Origin: Mycobacteriales bacterium
GTDB taxonomy: Bacteria > Actinomycetota > Actinomycetes > DATLTS01
NCBI GenBank assembly: GCA_035533475.1
Contig: DATLTS010000018.1
Span: 62,001-126,000 of the forward strand
DNA length: 64,000 nt
Reading direction: 5' to 3'
The translations under genes and the position numbers were made by a program. Below the pieces are notes generated by a model. It was not told the DNA's origin. It made no database searches and worked only from the letters and a program-made list of their open reading frames with translations. Below are positions 16,394 through 24,234 of the stretch, one piece after another (positions within the stretch are counted from its first letter, which is position 1; every line of letters begins with the position of its first letter).

Positions 16394-17759
16394 CCCTCCG
16401 CGCGGCGGGCGCCGGGCGGCGCGGGCCCGACGGCCGGCCGGCGGGGACCGCGACCACCGCCGTTCCGGAGGTCGCGACTTCCCGCACCGCCCGATGCCCC
16501 GGTCCGACCGCGGTCGAGGTAGCGGTCACCCCGGCGCGGTCGAACCGGGCGGCCGCGTCGCGGACCTGCTCCGGGAGCAGCAGCGACAGGACGACGCCGG
16601 ACGCGCCGGCCCGCGCGGTGCGGCCCGAGCGGTGCAGGTAGTCCTTGTGGTCGGCGGGCGGGTCGACGTGGACGACGAGGTCGATGTCGTCGACGTGGAT
16701 CCCGCGGGCGGCGACGTCGGTCGCGACGAGCACCCGGACCCGGCCGGCCGCGAACGCGTCGAGCGCCCGCTGCCGAGCGCCTTGGGCCAGGTTGCCGTGG
16801 ATGGCCGCGGCCTCGACGCCGGCCCGGCCGAGCTGCTTGGCCAGCCGGTCGGCGCCGTGCTTGGTGCGGACGAACAGCAGCGTGCGACCGGGCCGGGCCG
16901 CGACCTCGGCGGCAATCGCGACCTTGTCCTCGGCACGCAGGGTGAAGGCGCGGTGGTCCATCGTCTCGATCGGCGTCGAGGCGGGCGCGACGGCATGCAC
17001 CGCCGGATCGGTCAGGTAGGTGCGGACGAGCCGGTCGACACCGCGGTCGAGGGTGGCGGAGAACAGCAGTCGTTGCGCGTCGCGGCGGGTCATGTCGAGC
17101 AGCTTGGTCACTGCGGGCAGGAAGCCGAGGTCGGCCATGTAGTCCGCCTCGTCGAGAACGCTGACCGACACTTCGTCGAGTCGGCATTCGCGCTGCTCGA
17201 TCAGGTCGAGTAGCCGGCCCGGTGTCGCGACGACGATGTCCACGCCACGGCGCAGCGCGGCGATCTGCCGGCCCATGGATGCGCCGCCGTAGACCGCGGC
17301 GATGCGGATGTCCACCGGCTGCCCCAGCGGGGCGAGGACGGTCGTGACCTGGTTCGCCAGCTCCCGGGTCGGGACCAGCACCAGTCCGCGCGGCGCGCCG
17401 GGGCGCCGCGATCCGCCGGCCAGGCGGGCGAGCAGCGGCAGGCCGAACGCGAGCGTCTTGCCGGAACCGGTCTGCGCTCGGCCCAGCACGTCCCGCCCGG
17501 CGAGCGCATCAGGCAGCGTGCGGGCTTGGATCGGGAACGGCGCACCGATCCCGGCCCGCTCGAGGGCGGTCACCAGGCGCTGCGGCAAACCGAGGCCGGC
17601 GAAGCTCCGGGCTTCGGGAGCCGGGGCGGCGAGAGCGGCGTCGAGCGCGCGCTCGAGATCGCTCTCCGGCTGCCGGCGCACGGTTGGTCTGTGACGTTGG
17701 GAAGAACGGGACAAGAGAAACTCCATCTGGTGCCGGCCGCGGTACTTGGACAGCGGCAC
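16386..17759 (-). CDS. DEAD-box RNA helicase
   Basis: A 457-residue ATP-dependent RNA helicase with the full motif set in order: Q-motif (FAGLGLPQRLVTALERAG, PFPIQ), motif I AQTGSGKT, Ia PTRELANQ, GG, Ib TPGRLLDL, II DEAD, III SAT, IV LLFVRTK, V ATDVAARGIH and VI HRSGRTARAG, then a basic Pro/Arg-rich tail. Likely role is RNA unwinding in ribosome assembly or cold adaptation. Start GTG 17759, or ATG 17726 if the shorter form is used; neither has a Shine-Dalgarno. Two GC-rich hairpins precede the gene. Confidence 0.93.
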   Translation of the reverse strand: MPLSKYRGRHQMEFLLSRSSQRHRPTVRRQPESDLERALDAALAAPAPEARSFAGLGLPQRLVTALERAGIGAPFPIQARTLPDALAGRDVLGRAQTGSGKTLAFGLPLLARLAGGSRRPGAPRGLVLVPTRELANQVTTVLAPLGQPVDIRIAAVYGGASMGRQIAALRRGVDIVVATPGRLLDLIEQRECRLDEVSVSVLDEADYMADLGFLPAVTKLLDMTRRDAQRLLFSATLDRGVDRLVRTYLTDPAVHAVAPASTPIETMDHRAFTLRAEDKVAIAAEVAARPGRTLLFVRTKHGADRLAKQLGRAGVEAAAIHGNLAQGARQRALDAFAAGRVRVLVATDVAARGIHVDDIDLVVHVDPPADHKDYLHRSGRTARAGASGVVLSLLLPEQVRDAAARFDRAGVTATSTAVGPGHRAVREVATSGTAVVAVPAGRPSGPRRPAPAARRAS

Positions 17760-17762
17760 GAT

Positions 17763-17829
17763 CGGGGCGGGCGATCCCGCCCCGTACGGGGCACGTCACA
17801 GAAGCGACCTCGCGGGCGGCTCGCCCGCG
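17763..17829 (-). promoter_or_regulatory. Structured 5' leader of the DEAD-box gene
   Basis: Two perfect hairpins stand in tandem in the leader: 9-bp arms CGGGGCGGG/CCCGCCCCG with loop CGAT (17763-17784), ending 4 nt before the GTG, and 8-bp arms CGCGGGCG/CGCCCGCG with loop GCT (17811-17829). An extended -10 (TGCTAGGTT) near 17865-17873 on this strand would start transcription about 100 nt upstream. The first hairpin would block ribosome entry, which suggests temperature- or helicase-dependent control; that is inference. Confidence 0.5.
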
Positions 17830-17935
17830 GGAGTGCGACGGCGATCTGGCCGCCGCCTTGCCTACAACCTAGCAGGTACCGATGCGGTTCCTGCCTCATG
17901 CCAGACTGAGCGGGCCCACCAGAGGAGGCCTCGGG

Positions 17936-18148
17936 ATGGCAGGCGACGGATTTCGCGGTTGGTTGAGCCAGCGGCGAGCAGCCCGTTCGGCCAGAGCCGA
18001 GACGGCCCTCGCGGCGGAGGCGTCCCGGGCGCACGATCCGCATCCGCTGGCCAGCCTCGATCCAAAACTCGGGCTCGTCGCCGGGCAGCGGCTGGGCATG
18101 CAGGGTCTGACCGGGACCCCGACCCACACCGACTGGTCGGGCGACTAG
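17936..18148 (+). CDS. Small hypothetical protein
   Basis: A 70-residue protein: a positively charged N-terminal half (FRGWLSQRRAARSARAETALAAEA) and a C-terminal part PLASLDPKLGLVAGQRLGMQG. An excellent ribosome site, AGAGGAGG, ends 8-9 nt before ATG 17936, so I consider it real; the frame's earlier ATG (17882) lacks one. It is divergent from the DEAD-box gene and overlaps the convergent sulfotransferase by 4 nt. No family recognised and no membrane segment. Confidence 0.65.
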   Translation: MAGDGFRGWLSQRRAARSARAETALAAEASRAHDPHPLASLDPKLGLVAGQRLGMQGLTGTPTHTDWSGD

Positions 18149-18771
18149 TCGGCACCGGCAGCGTCGGCTCGGGCCCGCCAGTCGGCGGTGGTGTTGACCC
18201 GCGGAAACGGGGTGTCGGGCACGTCCACGCCGAGCGCCGCGCACAGCGGGGGCCAGCCGTCCTCCGGGTGCCAGACGAGCAGGCGCCGCGGCGGGACCGC
18301 CGCCAGCACCTCGGCGTTGTGCCGCTCGTAACCGGCCACCGCCGGGTCGTGTTCGGCCCAGCGCGGGTCAAGTCGCCCGAGCATCTCGGCAGCCATCACC
18401 CGCCACTCGGCGAAGGCCGGGTCGGGATCGCCGCCGGTGCGCATGCCCGCGAAGATCGTCTGGTCCGCGCTGCGCCACCACGTCTCGGCGTCGGCCCGCA
18501 TCGACAGCAACACCAGCGCGTCCGGATTGGCCGCCGCGAGCTCGCGCCAGCAGGCCGCCGCGGGCCAGTCGACCGCGGCCACGTAACCGCCCAGCACCGG
18601 CCCCCAGTCGACCGGCTCGCCGCGGTTCGCAGCGGTCCAGGTCGGCACGTGCTCGAGATGCTCGAAGAGCTCGAGCATGTGATAGCAGGGGCCGCCGAGC
18701 AACTGTTCGAGGGCCAGCTTGAGCGAGTTGGTCCCGGTCCGGCCGACACCCGCGCCCACGACCTGAAGCAT
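18145..18771 (-). CDS. Sulfotransferase-family P-loop protein
   Basis: A 208-residue protein starting with the phosphate-binding loop GAGVGRTGTNSLKLALEQL, then CYHMLELFEH and ALVLLSMRADAETWWRS, the pattern of the short sulfotransferase-like family that normally uses PAPS. Acceptor unknown. GGGGGAGGGAAC directly precedes ATG 18771. It is the last gene of a three-gene minus-strand run (NAD(P)-binding protein, F420-type reductase, this protein) with gaps of 5 and 22 nt. Confidence 0.85.
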   Translation of the reverse strand: MLQVVGAGVGRTGTNSLKLALEQLLGGPCYHMLELFEHLEHVPTWTAANRGEPVDWGPVLGGYVAAVDWPAAACWRELAAANPDALVLLSMRADAETWWRSADQTIFAGMRTGGDPDPAFAEWRVMAAEMLGRLDPRWAEHDPAVAGYERHNAEVLAAVPPRRLLVWHPEDGWPPLCAALGVDVPDTPFPRVNTTADWRARADAAGAD

Positions 18772-18793
18772 GTTCCCTCCCCCGGGTTCGTCG

Positions 18794-19213
18794 TCAGCCG
18801 CGCTGGAGCGCGAGCACTGGGATCGTGCGGATGCCTGCGGTCTTCTGTGCGTACTCCGCGAACCCGGGGTAGCGGCGGGCCTGCTCCGCGAACACGCGGT
18901 CGCGTTCCTCGCCGGTGAGCTCGGTGACGGTCACGTCGTAGCTCTCGCTGCCCACCTCGATCCGGGCGACCCCCGCCGCGACCAGGTTGTGGTACCACCC
19001 CGGGTGGGTCGGCGCACCGCCCTTCGAGGCGAAGACGTAGATGGTGCCGGGAGCCCCGTCGGCCGCCAGGTACATCATCGGCGACACGCGATCCCGGCCA
19101 CTTCGCCGCCCCCGGTGATGCACCAGGACCATCGGCGCGCCCTCGAACGCGCCACCCACCCGGCCTTCGTTCGCCGGGAACTCAGCGATGACCTTCGCGT
19201 TCCAGTCGCTCAT
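18794..19213 (-). CDS. Deazaflavin (F420)-dependent nitroreductase, Ddn-like
   Basis: A 139-residue split-beta-barrel protein of the Ddn/FQR family. GAPMVLVHHRGRRSGRDRVSPM and FASKGGAPTHPGWYHNLVA are the characteristic F420-binding segments, followed by TGEERDRVFAEQARRYPGFAEYAQKT. It should use reduced F420 to reduce quinones or nitro compounds, which implies the host makes F420. ATG 19213 is used; an in-frame GTG three codons upstream overlaps the preceding stop. Middle gene of a three-gene operon. Confidence 0.92.
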   Translation of the reverse strand: MSDWNAKVIAEFPANEGRVGGAFEGAPMVLVHHRGRRSGRDRVSPMMYLAADGAPGTIYVFASKGGAPTHPGWYHNLVAAGVARIEVGSESYDVTVTELTGEERDRVFAEQARRYPGFAEYAQKTAGIRTIPVLALQRG

Positions 19214-19218
19214 TTCAG

Positions 19219-19986
19219 TCACGTCACTCCCCGCTCGCGAGCCGGCAACGCCGAAACGAAGTCCGCCCAGGTCTGATGGCCGGCGGCATGGTCCGGGCAG
19301 GTGTGCCGGCCCGCTCGGAACGCGCGGTAGCTGCGCCCCGGCACGCGCAGCGGAACCGTCCGGCGGGGGCGTCCCCGATGCGCCCGCCAGGTCTGGGTCA
19401 TCGCGCCCAGGGTCAACACCTCCGGTCCGCCGAAGTCCTCGGCTCGGCCAGCCGGATCGCCATGGATCAGCTCTGCGATCCGTTCCGCGACCTCCTCCGC
19501 CGCGACCGGCTGGAACGGGAGCACCGTCGGCAGCGGCGCGACCGGCAGTCGCTCCGCGACCCGCAACAGCATCGCCAACAGTTCGTGGAACTGGGTGGCC
19601 CGCAGGACCGTGTGCGGCAGGCCGCTCGCCGAGATCTCCTGCTCGCAGCGCAGCTTGCGCCGGTAGTAGGGGAAGGGATGGTCGTCCACGCCGACGATCG
19701 AGATGAAGAGCAGATGCCGGCACCCGGCCGCAGTGGCCGCCCCGAGCAGGTGGCGGGTCTGCGCGAGATCCGCCTTGCCGAGACGTCGGGTATCGCTGCC
19801 GGCGTGCACGATGAGCTCGGCGCCCGCGACGGCGTCGCCGATCCCGACCCCGCTCGTCAGATCCCCGCGATGCGTCCCGGCGGAGGACCGGGACAGCACG
19901 CGCACGTCGTCGCCACGGGCCCGCAGCAGGGGCACGAGCTTGCTCCCGAGTCCACCGGTGCCACCGGTGACCAGCACGACGCTCAT
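19219..19986 (-). CDS. NAD(P)-binding atypical SDR (NmrA/NAD(P)H-azoreductase-like)
   Basis: A 255-residue Rossmann protein. VLVTGGTGGLGSKLVPLLRARG is the dinucleotide-binding turn; LLFISIVGVDDHPFPYYRRKL provides the atypical-SDR Tyr/Lys region and PFQPVAAEEVAERIAELI is typical of this family's C-terminal part. Likely an oxidoreductase or redox sensor; substrate unknown. It heads the three-gene minus-strand operon with the F420-type reductase and the sulfotransferase-like gene, and its start (ATG 19986) is 62 nt from the divergent LPETG-protein gene. Confidence 0.87.
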   Translation of the reverse strand: MSVVLVTGGTGGLGSKLVPLLRARGDDVRVLSRSSAGTHRGDLTSGVGIGDAVAGAELIVHAGSDTRRLGKADLAQTRHLLGAATAAGCRHLLFISIVGVDDHPFPYYRRKLRCEQEISASGLPHTVLRATQFHELLAMLLRVAERLPVAPLPTVLPFQPVAAEEVAERIAELIHGDPAGRAEDFGGPEVLTLGAMTQTWRAHRGRPRRTVPLRVPGRSYRAFRAGRHTCPDHAAGHQTWADFVSALPARERGVT

Positions 19987-20048
19987 GCCGCCATTGTTCT
20001 CCGGCACCGGCCGGCAGGAAAATTCGGCTGCGCGCGGAAGTGTCCGGT

Positions 20049-21710
20049 ATGAGAACTCGACGCCTGATCGCGACCCTGGGTGGCTTGGCCGCCGTCCTCG
20101 CCGCGGGCCCCGCCCAGGCGGCCGGCGCACCGGTCGCGCGGTTTACCGTCCCGGTGCAGCTCCTCGGCGCCTCGGGAGGTGAGCCGAGCATCGCCACCGA
20201 CCGGCTCGGCAACGTCTACGTCGACGGGCCCCAGGGCATCCCCGCGGGCGTGAACGACGAGCCTGGCGTGGGCTTCTGGGCCTCGCACAACGACGGGACG
20301 AGTTTCGGTCCGGCCCAGCACATCGGCTCGTTCGCCGGCGGGGGGGACTCCGACGTCATCGTCGACCCGAAGGGCACGGTCTTCACCGACGATCTCGAGG
20401 CCGCCGCCACGGACGTCTGCAAGAGCACCGACAAGGGGAAGACGTTCACCTCGATCGGACCGGTACCCGACCCGACGAACTGCTCCAGCCTGCCCTACGG
20501 TCAGGTCGGCCCCTCCGACGACCGGCCGTGGCTGAACAGCGGGCCGCACGGTCGGCTCTACCTGACCTACCACGAGTTCGTCAGCGCCCAACCGTTGATC
20601 TTCCGCAGCGACAACGGCGGCGCTGACCTGTTTGGCGCCGGCCCGTGCGGATCGATCATCACCGATCCGACGATCGAGGCGAACGTGCCGACGGACATCA
20701 CCGGCGGGACCCTGGTCTCGAAGCCGGTTACCGACGCTGCCGGGAACCTGTACGTCATGTTCACGACGACGACGCAGGCGGAGAACGCCGCGGCGGCGGC
20801 CGCCGGTAAACCGAGCGGCACGTTCAGTCAGATCTACCTGGCCGTATCCACCGACCACTGCCAGACTTTCACCGACCACACGGTCTTCGACGGGGCGACG
20901 CTGTTCGGGACCAACGACGTCCAGTTCGGTGACATCTTCAACGCGCTGACCGTCGACGGGGCGGGGAACCTCTACGCGGTCGCGGCCGGCTACGTCGGTC
21001 ACAAGACGTTCGACAGTGTCGCGAAGCTCTACCTCTTCAGCTCAACCGACCACGGGACCCGCTGGACCGGGCCGATCGAACTCGGGCCGGCCGGCGCCGC
21101 CAAGATGATGCCCTCGGCGATCGGCGGACCGCGCTCCGGCCAGCTCGCGATCGGCTACTTCCGCACGGTGAACGGGGTCACCGATCCCAACCTCACGTCC
21201 GGTCACTGGACCTACGCCACCGCCGAGACCACGAACGCGACGTCGCCGAACCCGACCTTCGGCTACACCGACGTGCGTCCGGGCTACCTCTACCACGTCG
21301 GCGACATCTGCAACCTGGGCATCCTGTGCGGGGCGGTCCCCGGCGGCCCCAGCGACCGGAGCCTGCTCGACTTCACCTCGGCGACGCTCGACGGCCAGGG
21401 CTGCCCGCTGTTCACCTTCGCCGGCAACCCGCCGGCACTGGGCGGGGAGGCCAAGGGCACCTGGAACTTCGTCACCCGCCAGACCAGCGGCTGCTTCCCG
21501 GCAGCGGTTGCCGTGACGGTCCACCCGCCCGTGACGGCGACCCACCCGACCGCGGCAACCGCCCCCGCCGCCAACGGGGCACTCCCCGAGACCGGGCTGG
21601 ACCCGCGGCTGCCGATCATCGCGCTCGGCGCACTGGCCCTGGCGTTGACCCTGCTCCGGCTTGGCCGGTCCAAACTGGCCCGGAGTCGGCGCGGCCCACC
21701 GGCGGGGTAG
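20049..21710 (+). CDS. Cell-wall-anchored (LPETG) propeller-like exoprotein
   Basis: A 553-residue surface protein: signal peptide MRTRRLIATLGGLAAVLAAGPAQA, a long domain with repeated sialidase/BNR-like Asp-box blades (for example DRLGNVYVDGP, SKPVTDAAGNLYVMF, FNALTVDGAGNLYAV, FSSTDHGTRW), a Thr/Ala/Pro linker, and at residues 512-516 the sortase signal LPETG, then a hydrophobic helix and a basic tail. So it is exported and covalently attached to the wall by a sortase. No sortase gene is in the window. Several Cys pairs suggest disulfides. Catalytic sialidase residues could not be assigned; it may be a binding protein. Confidence 0.88.
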   Translation: MRTRRLIATLGGLAAVLAAGPAQAAGAPVARFTVPVQLLGASGGEPSIATDRLGNVYVDGPQGIPAGVNDEPGVGFWASHNDGTSFGPAQHIGSFAGGGDSDVIVDPKGTVFTDDLEAAATDVCKSTDKGKTFTSIGPVPDPTNCSSLPYGQVGPSDDRPWLNSGPHGRLYLTYHEFVSAQPLIFRSDNGGADLFGAGPCGSIITDPTIEANVPTDITGGTLVSKPVTDAAGNLYVMFTTTTQAENAAAAAAGKPSGTFSQIYLAVSTDHCQTFTDHTVFDGATLFGTNDVQFGDIFNALTVDGAGNLYAVAAGYVGHKTFDSVAKLYLFSSTDHGTRWTGPIELGPAGAAKMMPSAIGGPRSGQLAIGYFRTVNGVTDPNLTSGHWTYATAETTNATSPNPTFGYTDVRPGYLYHVGDICNLGILCGAVPGGPSDRSLLDFTSATLDGQGCPLFTFAGNPPALGGEAKGTWNFVTRQTSGCFPAAVAVTVHPPVTATHPTAATAPAANGALPETGLDPRLPIIALGALALALTLLRLGRSKLARSRRGPPAG

Positions 21711-21755
21711 CCTCCGCCCAGCACGCAGCAGATCCCGGATCGGACGGGTGGCGCC

Positions 21756-22088
21756 ATGGCATACGACCCCGAGCTAGCCGACCGCATACGGAGCCTGCTG
21801 GCGCAAGAGCCCGTGGTCGAGAAGCAGATGTTCGGCGGGCTGGCGTTCCTGCTGCGCGGCAACATGGGCGTTTCCGCGTCCGGACAGGGCGGCTTGCTGG
21901 TGCGGGTGGATCCCGCGCACCAGGACGGGCTGCTCGCCGAGCCGGGAGCCGAGGAGTTCGAGATGGGTGAGCGCGGGCCGATGCGGGGTTGGCTCCGGGT
22001 AAGCCCGGACGTCCTGACCGATGACGAGGTCCTGCGCGCCTGGGTGTCCCGCGGCATCTCCCATGCCCGCACCCTGCCGCCGAAATAG
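21756..22088 (+). CDS. TfoX N-terminal domain protein
   Basis: A 110-residue single-domain TfoX-N protein: ADRIRSLL, then EKQMFGGLAFLLRGNMGVSASG, the hallmark MFGG segment, and ending ARTLPPK. In gamma-proteobacteria TfoX regulates competence, but free-standing TfoX-N proteins in actinobacteria have no established role. No obvious Shine-Dalgarno; the start ATG 21756 is fixed by the family start. It sits 45 nt after the LPETG-protein gene on the same strand. Confidence 0.88.
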   Translation: MAYDPELADRIRSLLAQEPVVEKQMFGGLAFLLRGNMGVSASGQGGLLVRVDPAHQDGLLAEPGAEEFEMGERGPMRGWLRVSPDVLTDDEVLRAWVSRGISHARTLPPK

Positions 22089-22144
22089 CGCACCACCCGG
22101 GAACGGAGTCGCGATCGAGCGCGCCCAGCGCGCCCAGCCGCCGG

Positions 22145-22213
22145 CGAGTGTGCAATTTCCGACCGGAGGTCACGCTCACGGGCGGGTACGGGGCGTCGGA
22201 AATTGCACACTCG
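22145..22213. repeat. 19-bp perfect inverted repeat in the tfoX-WS/DGAT gap
   Basis: CGAGTGTGCAATTTCCGAC at 22145-22163 is repeated exactly in reverse complement at 22195-22213, with 31 nt between. The AT-containing arm is unlike the surrounding GC-rich sequence. It may be a bidirectional terminator-like stem, or a miniature palindromic repeat; there is no T-run and no target-site duplication that I can see. Confidence 0.75.
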
Positions 22214-22358
22214 GTGGTGCGGGGGGTGGGGGGTCGGGTCGGAATGAAGACCGAGCGGCGCCGTCATCACCGGGCGCGATCACTTGACAGCAGGCAGCAG
22301 CGGAACGGCTACGCGCAGGTGGTGGCGCCCGGTTGGGGGCATCGGCTAACGTCCGCTG

Positions 22359-23801
22359 ATGCGGCAACTGAGCAGCCTCGACGCTCAGTTCCTCGCGCTC
22401 GAGGACGCCCGGCAGACCGGGCACGTCGCCGGGCTGATGATCCTCGATGCCAGCCGGCGCACCGACGGGCCGCTGGCGCTGGGCGACATCATCGGCCTGC
22501 TCGAGCAGCGGCTGCACCTGCTCCCGCCGTTGCGCCAGCGACTCGCGACCGTGCCGCTCGGCCTGGACTACCCGTACTGGGTGGAAGACCCCGACTTCGA
22601 CCTCGAGTTCCATGTCCGTGAGCTCGGGCTCCCGGCCCCCGGCACGGACCATCAGCTCGCCGAGCAGGCCGCCCGGATCGTCTCCCGCCCGCTGGATCGG
22701 CAGCGCCCGCTCTGGGAGCTCTACCTGATCTCCGGACTGGACTCGGGACACGTGGCGCTGCTCACCAAGATCCACCACGCGGTCGTGGACGGGATGTCGG
22801 GCGCCGAGATCATGGGCCTGCTCCTCGACCTCGAGCCGGCGGGCCGCGAGCTCCCGCCGCCCGCGGGCGGGGCGCGGGCCCGGCGAGCCCCCGGATCGCT
22901 CGAGATGCTGGCCCGGGGCCTGATCGGCATCCCGCGCTATCCCCTGCGCGTCCTGCGCGCGCTGCCCAGCGCCGTGCCCAACCTCGACGAGACCAGCTTC
23001 GCGACGATCCCCGGCGCCGGCCTGCTCAGCCGCGCCGCCCGCCTGATCCCCGGGGTCGGAGCCGACGGGGACCAGGGGGTCCGACACGCGCTGAAGGCCC
23101 CGAAGACCACCTTCAGCGGGCCGATCTCGGCGCACCGCAGGTTCGCCTTCGGCCAGCTGCCGCTCGAGCGGATCAAGGCCGCGAAGAACATCCACGGCGG
23201 AACGGTCAACGACGTGGTCGTCGCGCTCTGCGCGGGCGCGGTCCGGCGCTGGCTGATCGAGCACGACGAGCTGCCGGACATCCCGCTGGTCGCCCAGATC
23301 CCGGTCTCGGTCCGCACCCCGGAACAGGCGGGCACGTTCGGCAACCGGATCCTGATGCTCGGCGTCCCGCTGTTCACGACGGAGGCGGACCCGGTGACCC
23401 GGCTCCAGCGGACCTCCGAGGCGCTGCTGGAGATGAAGGAGCAGCACCGGGCGCTGCCCGCCGAGCTGCTCCAGGACGTGAACCACTTCATCCCGCCGGC
23501 CGTGTTCTCCCGTGCCGCCCGGCTCTCGTTCGCCCTCAACACCTCCGCGGCCGGCCGGCCGGCCTGGAACCTGGTGATCTCCAACGTTCCCGGCCCGCAG
23601 TTCGACCTCTACTGCGCCGGCGCCCGGCTGGTCGCCAACTACCCGATCTCGGTGATCACCCACGGCATGGGGCTCAACATCACGGTGATGAGCTACTGCG
23701 GAAGCATGGACATCGGGGTGGTGGCGGACCGGGGGCAGATCAGCGACGTCTGGCCGTTCCTCGAGTGGATGGGCAAGGAGCTCGACGAGCTGGGGGTCTG
23801 A
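22359..23801 (+). CDS. Wax ester synthase / diacylglycerol acyltransferase (WS/DGAT)
   Basis: A 480-residue bifunctional acyltransferase of the actinobacterial WS/DGAT family that makes triacylglycerol or wax esters from acyl-CoA. The catalytic HHAVVDG is at residues 139-145, LSSLDAQFLALED is the family N-terminus, and NVPGPQFDLYCAGARL and the C-terminal SYCGSMDIGVVADR block are present. ATG 22359 lacks a ribosome site but has TAACGT six bases upstream, so the mRNA may be leaderless. It stops one base before the convergent end of the secretion/two-component operon. Confidence 0.94.
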   Translation: MRQLSSLDAQFLALEDARQTGHVAGLMILDASRRTDGPLALGDIIGLLEQRLHLLPPLRQRLATVPLGLDYPYWVEDPDFDLEFHVRELGLPAPGTDHQLAEQAARIVSRPLDRQRPLWELYLISGLDSGHVALLTKIHHAVVDGMSGAEIMGLLLDLEPAGRELPPPAGGARARRAPGSLEMLARGLIGIPRYPLRVLRALPSAVPNLDETSFATIPGAGLLSRAARLIPGVGADGDQGVRHALKAPKTTFSGPISAHRRFAFGQLPLERIKAAKNIHGGTVNDVVVALCAGAVRRWLIEHDELPDIPLVAQIPVSVRTPEQAGTFGNRILMLGVPLFTTEADPVTRLQRTSEALLEMKEQHRALPAELLQDVNHFIPPAVFSRAARLSFALNTSAAGRPAWNLVISNVPGPQFDLYCAGARLVANYPISVITHGMGLNITVMSYCGSMDIGVVADRGQISDVWPFLEWMGKELDELGV

Positions 23802-23802
23802 C

Positions 23803-24234
23803 TCAGGCCTCGAAGGTGACCGTGGTCGCCGACGGCGAATCGCGGGCGAGCCGGGCCTCGACCCGGCTCAGTGGCCAGGCCCCGGCGTCGGTCACCCGGC
23901 CCGGCCAGGGGAACACCGCGGCGGCCGGGTCGAGCGGCGCCGGAAGGGTCACCGACACCTTCACCAGCCCGCGGCCGGATCGGTACACGAAAGTGCCGGT
24001 GAACCGCCAGCGGCCGTCCACCTGCCAGCCGAGCAGTTCGGCGACCCGGATGTCCGCGGCCGCCGCCGGCAGCCGCTGGCGCATCGCGGCCAGGACCGTC
24101 CGGGGTCCCAGGCCCGGTGGCGGCGGCGGCGGCGGGCCGAGCAGCGCGAGGGCGAGCCCGAGCCCGGCGACCAGCAACGCCCAGGCGGCCACGACCGGTC
24201 GGCGGAGCGGCCCCGGCCGCAGGCGGGGGGTCAC
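23803..24234 (-). CDS. Small single-pass membrane protein, last gene of the T4SS operon
   Basis: 143 residues: a short basic cytoplasmic N-terminus, one membrane helix (VVAAWALLVAGLGLALALL), a run of seven prolines, then a ~100-residue soluble domain (TVLAAMRQRLPAAAADIRVAELLGWQVDG through VKVSVTLPAP). No family recognised. Its layout (short N-term, one TM, extracytoplasmic alpha+beta domain) is what VirB8/TcpC subunits have, although it is shorter; that is only a hypothesis. GTG 24234 overlaps the kinase stop by 4 nt (GTGA), so it is translated with the kinase. Confidence 0.75.
   Translation of the reverse strand: MTPRLRPGPLRRPVVAAWALLVAGLGLALALLGPPPPPPPGLGPRTVLAAMRQRLPAAAADIRVAELLGWQVDGRWRFTGTFVYRSGRGLVKVSVTLPAPLDPAAAVFPWPGRVTDAGAWPLSRVEARLARDSPSATTVTFEA

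Noticed and set aside
16374-17213. Plus-strand ORF of 279 aa over the DEAD-box gene
   Set aside because: Antisense shadow of the helicase, which carries the full motif series.
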